A DNA stretch of 64,000 bases from contig CBDUYN010000017.1 in the NCBI GenBank assembly GCA_965371445.1, forward strand, positions 1 through 64,000. Direction: 5' to 3'. The notes beneath the pieces were generated by a model. The model searched no databases. It had not been told where the DNA came from and saw nothing but the letters and a program-made list of their open reading frames with translations. Source of the DNA: DASWIG01 sp965371445 (GTDB lineage: Bacteria > Acidobacteriota > Thermoanaerobaculia > Multivoradales > J023). Made by a program: the position numbers and the translations under genes. Shown one piece after another: positions 52,173 through 61,722 of this stretch (within the stretch, counting starts at the first letter, position 1; every line of letters starts with the position of its first letter).

Positions 52173-54470
52173 ATGGACGGCGAAGCCCACCTTCCGAGAA
52201 GACTCCTCCGAGCCGCCGGCCTCCTCGCCTGCTGCGCCGCGTGCGCCGGCCCACCGCCGAGCATCGACAAGACCCGCGAGGTCGTCCTGGAGCTCGCCTG
52301 GACGTTCCCCACCGCCGCCGTGGCGGCCGAAGTCTCCGTGATCGAAGTCGGGGCCGAATCGGCGCGTCCCCACCTCGTCTCCGGCTGGGGCGAGGACGAG
52401 CGAGACGAGCACGGCCCCTACGTCTGGGGCCTCGGCCCGGTCTCGGTGGTCGAGCTCTACGCCGCGGCGCCGGTCGACGTCACGCTCGGCCTCTCCTGCG
52501 CGCCGTTCCTCTTCGAGGGCGCACCGCCACAGACCGTGCGGCCGGTCCTGAACGGCCACGACCTTGGCGTGGTGCGCCTCGCGGGAGACGACACGACGCT
52601 CTACGAGGTCGAGGCCCCGGCGCGGACGCTGGTCGCCGGGACCAATCAGCTCGTCCTGGCCTACGGCACGTTCTTTCGGCCGCAGGACGTCCAATCCGGG
52701 TCCCAGGACGAACGCCGGCTCGCCGTCATGTGGCGCGGTATCGAGCTGCGCGGCCTCGGAGCCCGGGAACGCCCCTCGACCGACGACCTTCGCGAGAAGC
52801 TGCGCATCCCCGCCTCGACGGAGGTGGCCTACTACTTCGACTTCACGGGACCGGTGGAGCTGACGGCCGCCTCGGTCCTCGCCGAGGGCGAGGAAGATGT
52901 CGAGTTGGTCGTGAGCTTCACGAGCGAGGGCGAGGCCGAGGCCTGGAGCACGGTCCTTAATCCCCGCGACGGAGAGCCCCTGCGTGTCCGTCTTCCTCCC
53001 GAGGAGGCGGGAATCGGACGCCTGGCCCTGGTCGCCCGCCGCCGCGGGGGGCTGCGGGGCCTCTTCGGCCATGCAGGCGACGGGGCCGTTACCTTGACGC
53101 TGCCTACCGTACGGTCGCTCGCCGAGCCGGCGGCGTCTCCTGTCCGGGCGAGCGTCCCTCCCACGCCTCCCAACGTCGTCGTCTATCTCGTCGACACCCT
53201 GCGCGCCGACCACCTCGGCGTCTACGGCTACGAGCGTCCGACGAGCCCCGAGCTCGACCGCTTCGCCCGCGACGCCGTCACGTTCGAGAACGCCGCCGCG
53301 CCGTCGAGCTGGACCCGCCCGTCGGTGGTCTCGCTGCTGACGGGCCTGCGCCCCTGGGTCCACGGCGTGAACCGCCGCGAAGACGCGCTCTCCCAGGACG
53401 TCGAGACGCTGGCGGAGATCCTCGCCGCGGCGGGCTACGAGACGGCCGCTTTCATAACCAACGGCAACGTTGGTCCCGACTTCGCCGTCGACCAGGGCTT
53501 CGGGCGCTTCCGTTACCTCCGGGAGAGCCCGAACCGTCCCGCGGTGCACCAGCTTTCGGACCGGGTGAACCAGGCCGTCTTCCGCTGGCTCGCGAATCGC
53601 GATCCGGCGGCCGACGGTCCGGCGGCCCGGAAGCCGTTTTTCCTCTACGTCCACACGACGGACCCCCACGCGCCGTACTTTCCGCCGCGTGCCTACCGCG
53701 AGCGCTTCGCGCCCGAGGTCGACCCGGAGCTGGGTCTGCTGCCGTCGATCCACGACCTCGTCCGGGTGCGCCGCGGCGACGCGCCACCCGGGGTCCGTGA
53801 AGCCCTCCTCGACCTCTACGACGGCGAGATCGCCTTCAACGACCACCACTTCGGCCGCCTCGTCGCGCATCTGAAGGAGCTTGGCCTCTACGAAGACGCG
53901 CTCGTCGTCTTCGTGTCCGACCACGGCGAGGCGTTTCGCGACCACGGGGTCTGGGGCCATGGGCGCACGCTCTACGACGAGGAGCTGCGGGTGCCTTTCC
54001 TCGTCAAGCTGCCGGGCGGCGAGCATGCCGGGCGGCGTTTTGCGGACCCGGTCGAGCTGATCGACGTCGCGCCGACGATTCTCGACCTTGCGGGTCTCGT
54101 GCCGCCGGCGCGGCTCGACGGGCGAAGCGTCCGCGCGACCCTCGATGGCTCGGTCCCCGGCGAGCGGTCGGCGTTTTCGCTCCTCTCGCTCGGCGATGTC
54201 AGCATGCGTGCCGTCCTCTCGCACGGCTTCAAGCTCGTCCTCGACGACTCGAAGCGCCGCCGCGGCGATCCAATCCAGCTCTACCGCCTGGCGGCGAGCG
54301 GCGAAAACGAGAACCTGGCGCCGGAGCTTCCTCTCCAAACCTCGTTCCTGATCCAGGTGCTCGGCCGCATGGAGCTGGTGACCGAGGCAGACGGGATCGC
54401 CGAGCCCGACGAGGCGGAGATCAGCGACGAGCTGCGCCGCCAGCTCGAGGCGTTGGGCTACGTGAACTGA
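52173..54470 (+). CDS. Sulfatase/alkaline phosphatase-fold lipoprotein
   Basis: The 765-residue protein has a short lipoprotein-like signal (LLRAAGLLACCAACAG). A beta-rich N-terminal domain (40-320) is followed by a sulfatase-type domain with VVVYLVDTLRADHLGVYGY (metal Asp341) and later VVFVSDHGEAFRDHG (metal Asp and His). At the nucleophile position the sequence is SSWTRPSVVSLLTG, with Thr381 in place of the Cys or Ser needed for formylglycine. It is therefore more like phosphoglycerol or phosphoethanolamine transferases and related hydrolases than a true sulfatase. It is divergent from the CHAT operon. Its 3' end overlaps dinB tail to tail by 50 bases. Confidence 0.85.
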   Translation: MDGEAHLPRRLLRAAGLLACCAACAGPPPSIDKTREVVLELAWTFPTAAVAAEVSVIEVGAESARPHLVSGWGEDERDEHGPYVWGLGPVSVVELYAAAPVDVTLGLSCAPFLFEGAPPQTVRPVLNGHDLGVVRLAGDDTTLYEVEAPARTLVAGTNQLVLAYGTFFRPQDVQSGSQDERRLAVMWRGIELRGLGARERPSTDDLREKLRIPASTEVAYYFDFTGPVELTAASVLAEGEEDVELVVSFTSEGEAEAWSTVLNPRDGEPLRVRLPPEEAGIGRLALVARRRGGLRGLFGHAGDGAVTLTLPTVRSLAEPAASPVRASVPPTPPNVVVYLVDTLRADHLGVYGYERPTSPELDRFARDAVTFENAAAPSSWTRPSVVSLLTGLRPWVHGVNRREDALSQDVETLAEILAAAGYETAAFITNGNVGPDFAVDQGFGRFRYLRESPNRPAVHQLSDRVNQAVFRWLANRDPAADGPAARKPFFLYVHTTDPHAPYFPPRAYRERFAPEVDPELGLLPSIHDLVRVRRGDAPPGVREALLDLYDGEIAFNDHHFGRLVAHLKELGLYEDALVVFVSDHGEAFRDHGVWGHGRTLYDEELRVPFLVKLPGGEHAGRRFADPVELIDVAPTILDLAGLVPPARLDGRSVRATLDGSVPGERSAFSLLSLGDVSMRAVLSHGFKLVLDDSKRRRGDPIQLYRLAASGENENLAPELPLQTSFLIQVLGRMELVTEADGIAEPDEAEISDELRRQLEALGYVN

Positions 54471-55557
54471 GGCCCAACGTCTCGTCAAAGAGCCAGAGCT
54501 GGACCGAGGCGCCGCGGACGAGCCCCGAGGCGGTGACGCCCAGCAGCCGGACGTTGCGCTTCGCCGCGTCGGTCTGGTGGAGGAGCTGCTTGGCGATCGT
54601 GGCGATCCAGCGCGGCGAGTCGACGGCGTCAGGCAAGGTGCGCGAGCGGGTCAGGGTGGTGAAGTCTGGGTAGCGCACCTTGACGGTGACGGTGCGGGCG
54701 GCGATCTCGCGTTGCACGAGCCCGCTGGCGACCCGCTCGGAGAGGTCGTCGATCTGGGCTTCCATGTCGGCGAGGTCTTGGAGGTCGCGGGCGTAGGTCC
54801 GCTCGTGGCCGAGGCTCTTGCGTTCGCGGTGCGTGCGGACCGGACGCTCGTCGATGCCGCGGGCGTAGTTGTAAAGGCCTCGGCCGTGGCGTCCGAAACG
54901 TCGTTCCAAGCTCTCCAGGGAGAGCGAGCGCAGCTCCGCGACGGTGTGCGCGCCAAGCGTATGCAAGGCCTTCTCGGTGGCGGGTCCGACGCCGTGAAGG
55001 CGGCGTACGGAAAGCGGCGTGAGGAAGTCGAGGACCTGGTGGGGCTTGACGACGGTGAGGCCGTTGGGCTTGTTGAAGTCCGAGGCGATCTTGGCGATCA
55101 GGCGATTGGGTCCCACGCCGATCGAGACGGTCAGGCGGCGCTCCGCCAGCACCCGGCGGCGGATCTCGCGGGCCACGGCGGTGGCGCTTGGAAACTCTCC
55201 AAGATGCTCGGTGACGTCGAGATAGGCCTCGTCGAGCGACGCCGGCTGGACGAGGGGCGTCATCTCCCGGAAGATGCGGAAGATCTCCTGCGATTCGGCC
55301 TGGTAGCGCTTGAAGTCGGGCTTCAAGAATACGGCCTGTGGGCAGAGCTTGACGGCCTGGGCCGCGGGCATCGCCGAATGCACGCCGAAGCGCCGCGCCT
55401 CGTAGCTCGCCGCCGCCACGACGCCGCGGCCCTGCGGGCTGCCGCCGACGACGACGGGCTTGCCCTGAAGCGACGGCTCGTCGCGCATGTGGACCGCGGC
55501 GTAGAAGCAGTCCATGTCGCAGTGGAGGATTCGCCGTGGCGCGCCGGTCTCGTCCAT
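54421..55557 (-). CDS. dinB: DNA polymerase IV
   Basis: The 378-residue Y-family polymerase has DMDCFYAAV (Asp14), SYEARRFGVHSAMP, then SLDEAYLDVT with catalytic Asp109 and Glu110. A thumb with GVGPATEKALHTLGAHTVAEL and a little-finger domain (RKSLGHERTY, TVKVRYPDFTTLTRS) follow. It performs error-prone synthesis past DNA lesions. No C-terminal beta-clamp motif of the Q-L-x-L-F type was confirmed, although VQLWLF near residue 360 is a good candidate. The length is normal. Its 3' end overlaps the sulfatase-fold gene. Confidence 0.95.
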   Translation of the reverse strand: MDETGAPRRILHCDMDCFYAAVHMRDEPSLQGKPVVVGGSPQGRGVVAAASYEARRFGVHSAMPAAQAVKLCPQAVFLKPDFKRYQAESQEIFRIFREMTPLVQPASLDEAYLDVTEHLGEFPSATAVAREIRRRVLAERRLTVSIGVGPNRLIAKIASDFNKPNGLTVVKPHQVLDFLTPLSVRRLHGVGPATEKALHTLGAHTVAELRSLSLESLERRFGRHGRGLYNYARGIDERPVRTHRERKSLGHERTYARDLQDLADMEAQIDDLSERVASGLVQREIAARTVTVKVRYPDFTTLTRSRTLPDAVDSPRWIATIAKQLLHQTDAAKRNVRLLGVTASGLVRGASVQLWLFDETLGLSSRSPTPRAGGAARR

Positions 55558-55604
55558 TCGACGATTCTATGGCGAGACGCCGAGATGGTAGTCTTGCGGA
55601 CGAG

Positions 55605-56249
55605 ATGGCAAGCTCTCGGAAAACGAAAACGCTCCTGGCCTGGGGAGCAAGCGCTGTCCTGGTCCTGGCCGGGGGCGGCGCGCTCTACGTCGTCCGGGGT
55701 GCCCTGGCCTCGGGCGTCGACGGCCTCATGGGTGGCACCGAGGCCGAGGCGCCCCCACCGGTGGCGCCGCCGGTGGCCTCGCCACCGCCGCCGGTGGTGC
55801 CGGAAAGGCCGCGGCTCACCTATGTCGAGATTGAGGCACGCCTGGAGTCGCTGCCGGAAAAGACCCTGGCGTTGATCGGCGAGGGCCTGGCCGAGCTGCC
55901 GGAATTTCAGGGTCTCGATTCTTCGGACCCGCAAGTCGTGCGGCGCATTCGCGCCCGCTGGCAGCCCTGGGGCACGATCTGGAGGAATCGAACCGGCGTC
56001 CTCAAGAAGCGCCTGCCGGACACCGAGGACTGTGACCTCCACGCCGACCTGGCGCCGACCTGCGCCATGCTCGTCCGGGTCTTGGTCCTCCTCGACCGGG
56101 TCCCCGAAGCGGCCAACCTCGAGGAGGCGAACGCGATGCTCGAAGAGGCTCGAACCGAGGTCGACACCTTTCTCAACCCGCCCGAGGAAGAGGAAGAGGG
56201 GGGAGAGGGGGAAGAGGGGGAAGGCGAGGACGACGGCGACGCCGCGTAG
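55605..56249 (+). CDS. Membrane-anchored hypothetical protein
   Basis: The product of about 214 residues begins MASSRKTKTLLAWG and has one transmembrane helix (AWGASAVLVLAGGGALYVV). A Pro-rich linker (APPPVAPPVASPPPPVV), a helical domain (YVEIEARLESLPEKTLALIG, VRRIRARWQPWGTIW) and a very acidic tail (EEEEEGGEGEEGEGEDD) follow. An ATG at 55569 in the same frame is an alternative start; neither has a strong ribosome site. The family is not recognised. It is divergent from dinB and ends 14 bases before the convergent permease gene. Confidence 0.6.
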   Translation: MASSRKTKTLLAWGASAVLVLAGGGALYVVRGALASGVDGLMGGTEAEAPPPVAPPVASPPPPVVPERPRLTYVEIEARLESLPEKTLALIGEGLAELPEFQGLDSSDPQVVRRIRARWQPWGTIWRNRTGVLKKRLPDTEDCDLHADLAPTCAMLVRVLVLLDRVPEAANLEEANAMLEEARTEVDTFLNPPEEEEEGGEGEEGEGEDDGDAA

Positions 56250-56263
56250 GGGCGCACGGCCGG

Positions 56264-58681
56264 CTACTCGCAGCGGAGGGCTTCGATCGGTTCGACCGTG
56301 GCGGCGCGGTGTGCCGGCAAGACGCTGGCGAGCACCGTCGTCACCGCCAGCAGGATCCCCGCCGCGATCGTGGTCGAGGGCTCGACCGGCATGTAATTGG
56401 CGAGCAGGCTGGTGATCTTGCGTAGCACGAGCACCATCAGGGGTAAACCCAGGAGCAGCCCCAGGCCGAGCAGAAGCAAGCCCTCGCCGACGATCAAGCG
56501 TAGGATCCGGCGGTGGCCGGCTCCCATCACCATGCGCATTCCGATCTCCTGGGTGCGTAGCGCCACCGAGTAGCCGAGCACGCCGAAGGTCCCGAGCGCG
56601 GCCAGCAGGAAGGCCAACGACCCCAGGATACCGAGGAACGTCATGTAGAGCTCGACGTCGACGTAGAACTTGTCGAGGTAGTCACCTAGCGTCTGGATCG
56701 GGGCCGTCGCCTTGGGGTCGAAATGGCGGATTTCCTCGTGGAGACGTTCCGCCAGGCTTCCGGGATCGGACCTGGCCCGAAGGCTCACGAAGGTGTGCCT
56801 CGTGGGTTGCTGCCTCCAGGGGAGGTAGACCGTGGCGGGATTCTCCCTGCGCAGCGCCAGGCCGTGGCGGACGTTGCCGACCACACCGACGACCACATGC
56901 GAGCTTGCGTCGATCGTCAGGCGCTCTCCGAGGGGGTCCTGGCCGTCCCAATAGCGTTCGGCGGCGGCCTCGCTGATCACCGCCACCGGGTTCGTGCCGT
57001 CGCGGTCGGCCTCGGTGAAGAGGCGGCCTCGGCGCAGCGGGATGCCGAGCGTCTTGAAAAAACCCGGGCTCGTGATCATCCGGTAGGCCCGCGGCGGAAC
57101 GCCCCCGATCTCGGGAGGACGGTCGTCGACGGTGAAGTCGAGCTGTTTGACGTAAAGGCTTCGCGGCGGCAGGGCGCTCGCCATCGCACCGTCGACTCCC
57201 GGCAGGTTCCGGAGCCGTTCGAGGAGCTCGTCCATGCGGCGCACCCGCTCGCCGTCGTCGGGGTAGCGTGCTTCGGGAAGCAGTATCTCGACGGTCAGGA
57301 GGTTTTCGTCGACCACGAATCCGGGGTCGGTGTAGCGCAGCTCCAGGAAGCTACGGATCGCCGTGCTGGCGCCGCCGACGCAAACGAGCGCCAGCGCGAT
57401 CTGGGCCACCACCAGGGCGTTGGCCGTGCGCCGCCGTCCGCGTCCCGCCGTGGCGCCGTGACCACCGTCCTTGAGCGCGGTCACCAGCTCGATTCGCCGG
57501 GTATGGATCGCCGGTGCGATCCCGAAGACGAGGCCCGCGGTCATGGTGATCCCAAGGGTGAACAAAAGCACCTGGAGGTCGATTTCCGGCAGGAAGGTCT
57601 TCGAGTACTGACCCGCCAGGTGGTTGCGGAAAAGCTTCACGCTGGCTGCCGCCAGGGCCAGTCCGACGAGACCGGCCGCGAAGGAGAGCACCAGGCTCTC
57701 GGTCAGCAGCTGGCGGACGATGCGCCACTGTCCGGCACCGAGGCTCGTGCGCACCGCGATCTCCCGCTCGCGAGCCTGGCTCCTCGCGAGGAGAAGGTTG
57801 GCGATGTTGGAGCAGGCGATCAGCAGCACGAAGGCCAGGGCGGCCTGAAAGAGGGTGAAAAGCGTCCTGCTGACCGGATCCGGGAACTCTTCGCGAAGAT
57901 TGAGCACTTCCACCAGGTAGTCGCGGTTGGCCTCCGGATGCTCGCGGGCGAGCTGCGCCATGATGGTGCGCAGCTCCGCCTGTGCCTCGGCGCTCGTACG
58001 GCCCTCGGCCCGCCGGCCCAAGACGATCAGGTCTCGCTCCTCGCGGCGCAAGTGGTCGCGGTCGAGGACGAGAGGCATGAAGGCCCGGATTTCGGAATTG
58101 AGCAGGAAATCGAACTCCTTGCCCAGGACGCCGACGACGTCGTAGGCCATGCCGTCGAGCATCACGGCGTTGCCCACCAGATCCTCGCGCGATCCGAAGC
58201 GCTCCACCCAGAGCTCATGGGTGATGACCACGACCCGGTGGCGTCCCGGGACGGCTTCCTCCGGCACGAAGTTGCGGCCGCGGATCGGCTCGACCCCCAG
58301 CATGTCGAGCAGCCCCACGCTGACCTCGGCGGCCGCGGCGAGCTTCGGCTCCTCGCCGACGTCGAGGCCGACCACCCGCAGGCGGATCGCGACGAGCTCC
58401 TCGAACGACGTCTGGCGTTCCAGGTAGTCGAGATAGTTGGCCGCCGAGCAGCGTTCGATCCAGCCCTCGGGCCTGAGCCGGTGACGTTCGCTGACGAATT
58501 CGAGGCGTTCCGGCTCCGCGTAGGGAAGCGGCCGGTAGAGCATGCTGTTGACGAAGCTGAAGACGGTGGTGTTGCCGGCGACGGCGAGGGCCAGGGAGGC
58601 GACGGCGAGGAGGGTGACCGTGACGTTTCTGCGCAGCGTCCGCAGGGCGTAGCTCGTGTCTTGCCAGAGGCTCCCCATCAT
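56264..58681 (-). CDS. FtsX/MacB-type ABC transporter permease (acidobacterial duplicated permease kind)
   Basis: The 805-residue protein has an N-terminal TM helix (TLLAVASLALAVAGNTTVF) and a large periplasmic MacB-like domain. It has two FtsX cores, one at ALAFVLLIACSNIANLLLAR with REREIAVRTSLGAGQWRIV and the other at LGYSVALRTQEIGMRMVMGA with LLPAHRAATVEPIEALR-like ends. This duplicated-core layout of about 800 residues is characteristic of Acidobacteriota. Such permeases need a separate ATPase, and none is adjacent. The probable role is export or mechanotransmission across the envelope. ATG at 58681 (or the next ATG) follows GGAG. Confidence 0.88.
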   Translation of the reverse strand: MMGSLWQDTSYALRTLRRNVTVTLLAVASLALAVAGNTTVFSFVNSMLYRPLPYAEPERLEFVSERHRLRPEGWIERCSAANYLDYLERQTSFEELVAIRLRVVGLDVGEEPKLAAAAEVSVGLLDMLGVEPIRGRNFVPEEAVPGRHRVVVITHELWVERFGSREDLVGNAVMLDGMAYDVVGVLGKEFDFLLNSEIRAFMPLVLDRDHLRREERDLIVLGRRAEGRTSAEAQAELRTIMAQLAREHPEANRDYLVEVLNLREEFPDPVSRTLFTLFQAALAFVLLIACSNIANLLLARSQAREREIAVRTSLGAGQWRIVRQLLTESLVLSFAAGLVGLALAAASVKLFRNHLAGQYSKTFLPEIDLQVLLFTLGITMTAGLVFGIAPAIHTRRIELVTALKDGGHGATAGRGRRRTANALVVAQIALALVCVGGASTAIRSFLELRYTDPGFVVDENLLTVEILLPEARYPDDGERVRRMDELLERLRNLPGVDGAMASALPPRSLYVKQLDFTVDDRPPEIGGVPPRAYRMITSPGFFKTLGIPLRRGRLFTEADRDGTNPVAVISEAAAERYWDGQDPLGERLTIDASSHVVVGVVGNVRHGLALRRENPATVYLPWRQQPTRHTFVSLRARSDPGSLAERLHEEIRHFDPKATAPIQTLGDYLDKFYVDVELYMTFLGILGSLAFLLAALGTFGVLGYSVALRTQEIGMRMVMGAGHRRILRLIVGEGLLLLGLGLLLGLPLMVLVLRKITSLLANYMPVEPSTTIAAGILLAVTTVLASVLPAHRAATVEPIEALRCE

Positions 58682-59004
58682 GTTCTCCAGTGCTCGAAAG
58701 GATCTCCGCTCGCCGCGTTGCCGACGGGAAAACCCGCCTCGAGGAACTGCGGTAGGAAAGGGAGGCCGTCTACGGCATGGCTTCGTGAGCCCTCCCAGAG
58801 GGGGATTATACAGCAGCGGGCGGGCACTGTGACCGGCGAAACCTGGAGAAGGCGCCAGATTCGAGGAGAGAGGAGAGAAAGGAGGGCCCAGGGGGGTGGG
58901 GAATCTCAGGCGGAATGACCGTTCCCAGGCCCTTGACCGTCTTCTACGCAGTCGCGCCCTCCAGGTTTCGCCGCGGTTGGATAAAATCGGGCGGCGAGCC
59001 CGCC
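58682..59004. other. Intergenic region between the CBS and permease genes
   Basis: No gene is supported in these 323 bases. The AT-richer GGGGGATTATACAGCAGCG at 58800-58818 could contain promoter elements, but no convincing pair was found on the minus strand. AGAGGAGAG repeats at 58860-58885 are purine-rich low-complexity sequence. Confidence 0.3.
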
Positions 59005-59481
59005 CTACTCCCTTTCGAGGAGGAGCTGCAGGAGGTCCGAGGTCGAGATGATCCCGACCAGGCGTCCCTCCTCAATGACGAGGGTGCGGTGCAGGTGGAA
59101 TTGCAGGAGTTTCTCGACCACTTCGGGGATCGGGGTCGACTCCTCGACCGCGTGCACCGAGCGGTTCATGATGTCGCACACTGAGACGCCCGAGTCCTTG
59201 AGGTGGAAGATGCGGATCCCGTCGTCCAAGCCCTGGTCCCAGTCGAGATGGTAAGAGTGAGAGACGACGGCGTCCCAGACGGTGGAGTCCTCGGCATGGT
59301 CCGACTCGGCCCGCGCGATGTCGACCACGGAGACCACACCCACCACCTTGTCTTCGCTGTCGACCACCGGCGCGCCGGTGATCTCGTTGTTGTGCAGGAA
59401 GCTGGCGAGCTCCGAAATCGACGCGTCCTCGTGGACAGTCAACACGTCACGGGTCATGATGTCCCTGGCAATCGAGCTCAT
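59005..59481 (-). CDS. Paired CBS-domain protein
   Basis: The 158-residue protein consists of two CBS motifs: IMTRDVLTVHEDASISELAS with ITGAPVVDSEDKVVGVVSVV, and CDIMNRSVHAVEESTPIPEV with RTLVIEEGRLVGIISTSDLL. CBS pairs bind adenine nucleotides and regulate partner proteins; this is a stand-alone pair with no enzyme domain. AAAGGA lies 9 bases before the ATG. Its partner is unknown. Confidence 0.9.
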   Translation of the reverse strand: MSSIARDIMTRDVLTVHEDASISELASFLHNNEITGAPVVDSEDKVVGVVSVVDIARAESDHAEDSTVWDAVVSHSYHLDWDQGLDDGIRIFHLKDSGVSVCDIMNRSVHAVEESTPIPEVVEKLLQFHLHRTLVIEEGRLVGIISTSDLLQLLLERE

Positions 59482-59631
59482 GGCAGGTCCTTTCTTGAGC
59501 GTTGCTCGACCTCTAGGTCTTTGTGATCTCCACTGTCTCCGGGAGCCGTCCTCAGCGACGTTTCTGGCGGCGATCGCACGGCCAACTTATCACAGGGCGC
59601 GGCTCAGGAGACCGTTGCGCCGGCCGATTTT

Positions 59632-60342
59632 CTAGTTGGGAGCAGCCACGATCTCCCGTGCCGTAGGCCCGGGTGCCCTGTTCTCGGTCCAGGAGCCGCG
59701 CCGGGTCGGTTCGGCGAGGGCCAGCGTCAGCTCGTCGAGGAAGGCGTCGCGGGGCCACTCGCGGGCCCCAAATCGCTCCAGGTGCTCGGTGTAGACCTGG
59801 CAGTCGAGCATCCGAAAGCCCCATGCGCGAAGTCGCTCGACCAGGTGGACGAAGGCCACCTTCGAGGCGTCGGGGGCGGCAAAGAACATCGACTCGCCAC
59901 TGAAGGTCGACCCCAGGCAGACCCCGTAGAGCCCGCCCACGAGGACGGCGCCGGACCAGGCTTCCACCGAGTGGGCGAAGCCCAGGCGGTGAAGGCCGCA
60001 CATCCCGGCGCGCAGGTCGTCGGTGATCCAGGTCCCGCCGCCGTCGCGCCGCGCCATGGCGCAGCGCAGGACGACCTCGTCAAAAGCGATGTCGTAGGTG
60101 ATTCGGTACCGTCCGCGGCGTAGCGTCTTGGCGAGGCTGCGCGGTACGTGGAGCTCCTGGGGAAGCAACACGAGCCGTGGATCGGGGGAAAACCAGGACA
60201 GCGGCAGCTCCTCGCTCGGCCACGGGAAGATGCCGCACGCGTAGGCTGCCAGCAACCTTCTGGGGCTGTAGTCACCGCCGATCGCCACGAGACCATGGTC
60301 CGCGGCGAAGCGGGGGTCGGGGAACGCGAGCTCGTAGATCAC
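59632..60342 (-). CDS. aat: Leucyl/phenylalanyl-tRNA-protein transferase
   Basis: The 236-residue protein has the family motifs FPDPRFAADHGLVAIGGDYS, LLAAYACGIFPWPSEELPLS-W, FSPDPRLVL, TWITDDLRAGMCGLHRLG-AHSVE and GGLYGVCLGSTFSGESMF. It transfers Leu or Phe from tRNA to N-terminal Arg or Lys of proteins, marking them for ClpS/ClpAP degradation (N-degron pathway). The start is GTG at 60342, behind AAGGGGG. It lies downstream of prfA on the same strand with a gap of about 45 bases, probably in one transcription unit. Confidence 0.95.
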   Translation of the reverse strand: MIYELAFPDPRFAADHGLVAIGGDYSPRRLLAAYACGIFPWPSEELPLSWFSPDPRLVLLPQELHVPRSLAKTLRRGRYRITYDIAFDEVVLRCAMARRDGGGTWITDDLRAGMCGLHRLGFAHSVEAWSGAVLVGGLYGVCLGSTFSGESMFFAAPDASKVAFVHLVERLRAWGFRMLDCQVYTEHLERFGAREWPRDAFLDELTLALAEPTRRGSWTENRAPGPTAREIVAAPN

Positions 60343-60386
60343 GGGAGGCCCCCTTCAGGGCCCTAGCTTATCGTAGGCCAGCGGCG

Positions 60387-61472
60387 TCAGAGCGTGCCGC
60401 TCTTCGCCGCGGCCTCCATCTTCTCGGCCTGGAAATGGCTCACCAACGGGTCGATCAAGGGGTCGAGGGCCCCTTCGAGGACGGCGGGGAGCTGATGGAG
60501 CGTCAAACCGATCCGGTGGTCCGTGATGCGGTTTTGGGGAAAGTTGTAGGTGCGGATTTTTTCCGAGCGGTCGCCTGAGCCGACCATCTTACGCCGCTTC
60601 ACGGTGAGCTCGGCGTTGGCCTTCTCCTGCTCCATCTGCAGCAGCCGGGACTTGAGCACTCTCAGGGCCTTGGCCTTGTTCTTGATCTGGCTGCGCTCGT
60701 CCTGGCAGCTGACGACGATACCGGTCGGCAGGTGGGTGAGCCGGACCGCGGAGTAGGTCGTGTTGACCCCCTGGCCGCCGGGGCCGGAGGAGCAGAAGCG
60801 GTCGATGCGCAGCTCCTTTTCGTCGACGTCGACCTCGACCTCCTCGGCTTCCGGGAGGACGACGACGGTGACGGCGGAGGTGTGGATCCGGCCCGAAGCC
60901 TCGGTCTGGGGCACGCGCTGCACCCGATGGACGCCGCCTTCGTACTTGAGGCGGCTGAAAGCGCCGTGGCCCTCGACGATTGCCTCGATCTCCTTGACGC
61001 CGCCGGCCCCGGATTCAGAGATCTCGAGGATGTCGACTCGCCAGCCCTGCTGCTCGGCGTAGCGGGTGTACATGCGAAACAGCTCCGAGGCAAAGAGTGT
61101 CGCCTCGTCGCCGCCGGTGCCGGCGCGGATCTCGAGGACGACGTTGCGCGAGTCGTTGGGGTCCTTGGGCACGAGCTCCAGGCGGAGCCGTTCGTCGAGC
61201 TCTTCGAGGCGATCGACCAGGGCGGTGTGCTCCTCCTGGGCCATGGCGTAGAGCTCGTCGTCCTTGGCGAGCTCGGCGAGCATCTCCTCGGTCGACGCCT
61301 TCTCGGCCTCGAGCTTTTTCTGCTCGCGGTAGAGGGCTACGACCGTCGAGATCTGCGACAGGGCCTTGTTGGTCTCGCGGTACTTGCTCGGATCGGCGAG
61401 CACCTCGGGATCGGCCAGCTTCTGCATCAGCTGGTCGTGGCTCTTCTCGATCTCGGCGAGCTTTTGTTGCAT
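60387..61472 (-). CDS. prfA: Peptide chain release factor 1
   Basis: The 361-residue protein has the GGQ motif (232-234, SSGPGGQGVN) that triggers peptidyl-tRNA hydrolysis, the stop-codon-reading tripeptide in the RF1 position (P188-Q189-T190 in RVPQTEASGR) and the conserved end segment GDRSEKIRTYNFPQNRITDH. It reads UAA and UAG. The usual PAT is PQT here, a tolerated P-x-T variant. It lies 40 bases downstream of rpmE, a common bacterial gene order. Confidence 0.97.
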   Translation of the reverse strand: MQQKLAEIEKSHDQLMQKLADPEVLADPSKYRETNKALSQISTVVALYREQKKLEAEKASTEEMLAELAKDDELYAMAQEEHTALVDRLEELDERLRLELVPKDPNDSRNVVLEIRAGTGGDEATLFASELFRMYTRYAEQQGWRVDILEISESGAGGVKEIEAIVEGHGAFSRLKYEGGVHRVQRVPQTEASGRIHTSAVTVVVLPEAEEVEVDVDEKELRIDRFCSSGPGGQGVNTTYSAVRLTHLPTGIVVSCQDERSQIKNKAKALRVLKSRLLQMEQEKANAELTVKRRKMVGSGDRSEKIRTYNFPQNRITDHRIGLTLHQLPAVLEGALDPLIDPLVSHFQAEKMEAAAKSGTL

Positions 61473-61512
61473 CGCGACGGCGCCTCGGGGGGCAGGGCGG
61501 CGCCTGCGCCTG

Positions 61513-61722
61513 CTAAGAGGAAGACTGGAGGCCGTAGCGGCGCTGGAAGCGCTCGACGCGGCCGGCCGTGTCGACGAGCTTCTGCTTGCCCGTGAAGAAA
61601 GGGTGGCACTCGTTGCAGATCTCCAGGCGCAGCTCGTCGTTCGTCGAGTGGGTCATGAACTTGTTCCCACAGGCGCAGACGACCTCGATCAGGTGGGTCT
61701 TGGGATGGAAGTCGCTCTTCAT
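61513..61722 (-). CDS. rpmE: Ribosomal protein bL31, zinc-binding form
   Basis: The 69-residue protein starts MKSDFHPKTHLIEVVCACGN and keeps four Cys (16, 18, 36 and 39) that bind zinc, so it is the C+ form. CHPFFTGKQKLVDTAGRVERF is typical of the family. AAGGAT precedes the ATG. It is part of the 50S/30S bridge and lies just upstream of prfA. Confidence 0.96.
   Translation of the reverse strand: MKSDFHPKTHLIEVVCACGNKFMTHSTNDELRLEICNECHPFFTGKQKLVDTAGRVERFQRRYGLQSSS

Noticed and set aside
51183..54488. An 1101-codon minus-strand frame over the sulfatase gene and part of the membrane-protein gene
   Set aside because: Antisense to a sulfatase-fold gene with clear metal-site motifs; the composition is typical of a shadow frame.
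56723..58918. A 731-codon plus-strand frame opposite the permease gene
   Set aside because: The minus strand encodes a complete FtsX-type permease; this frame is rich in His/Asp/Arg with no membrane helices.
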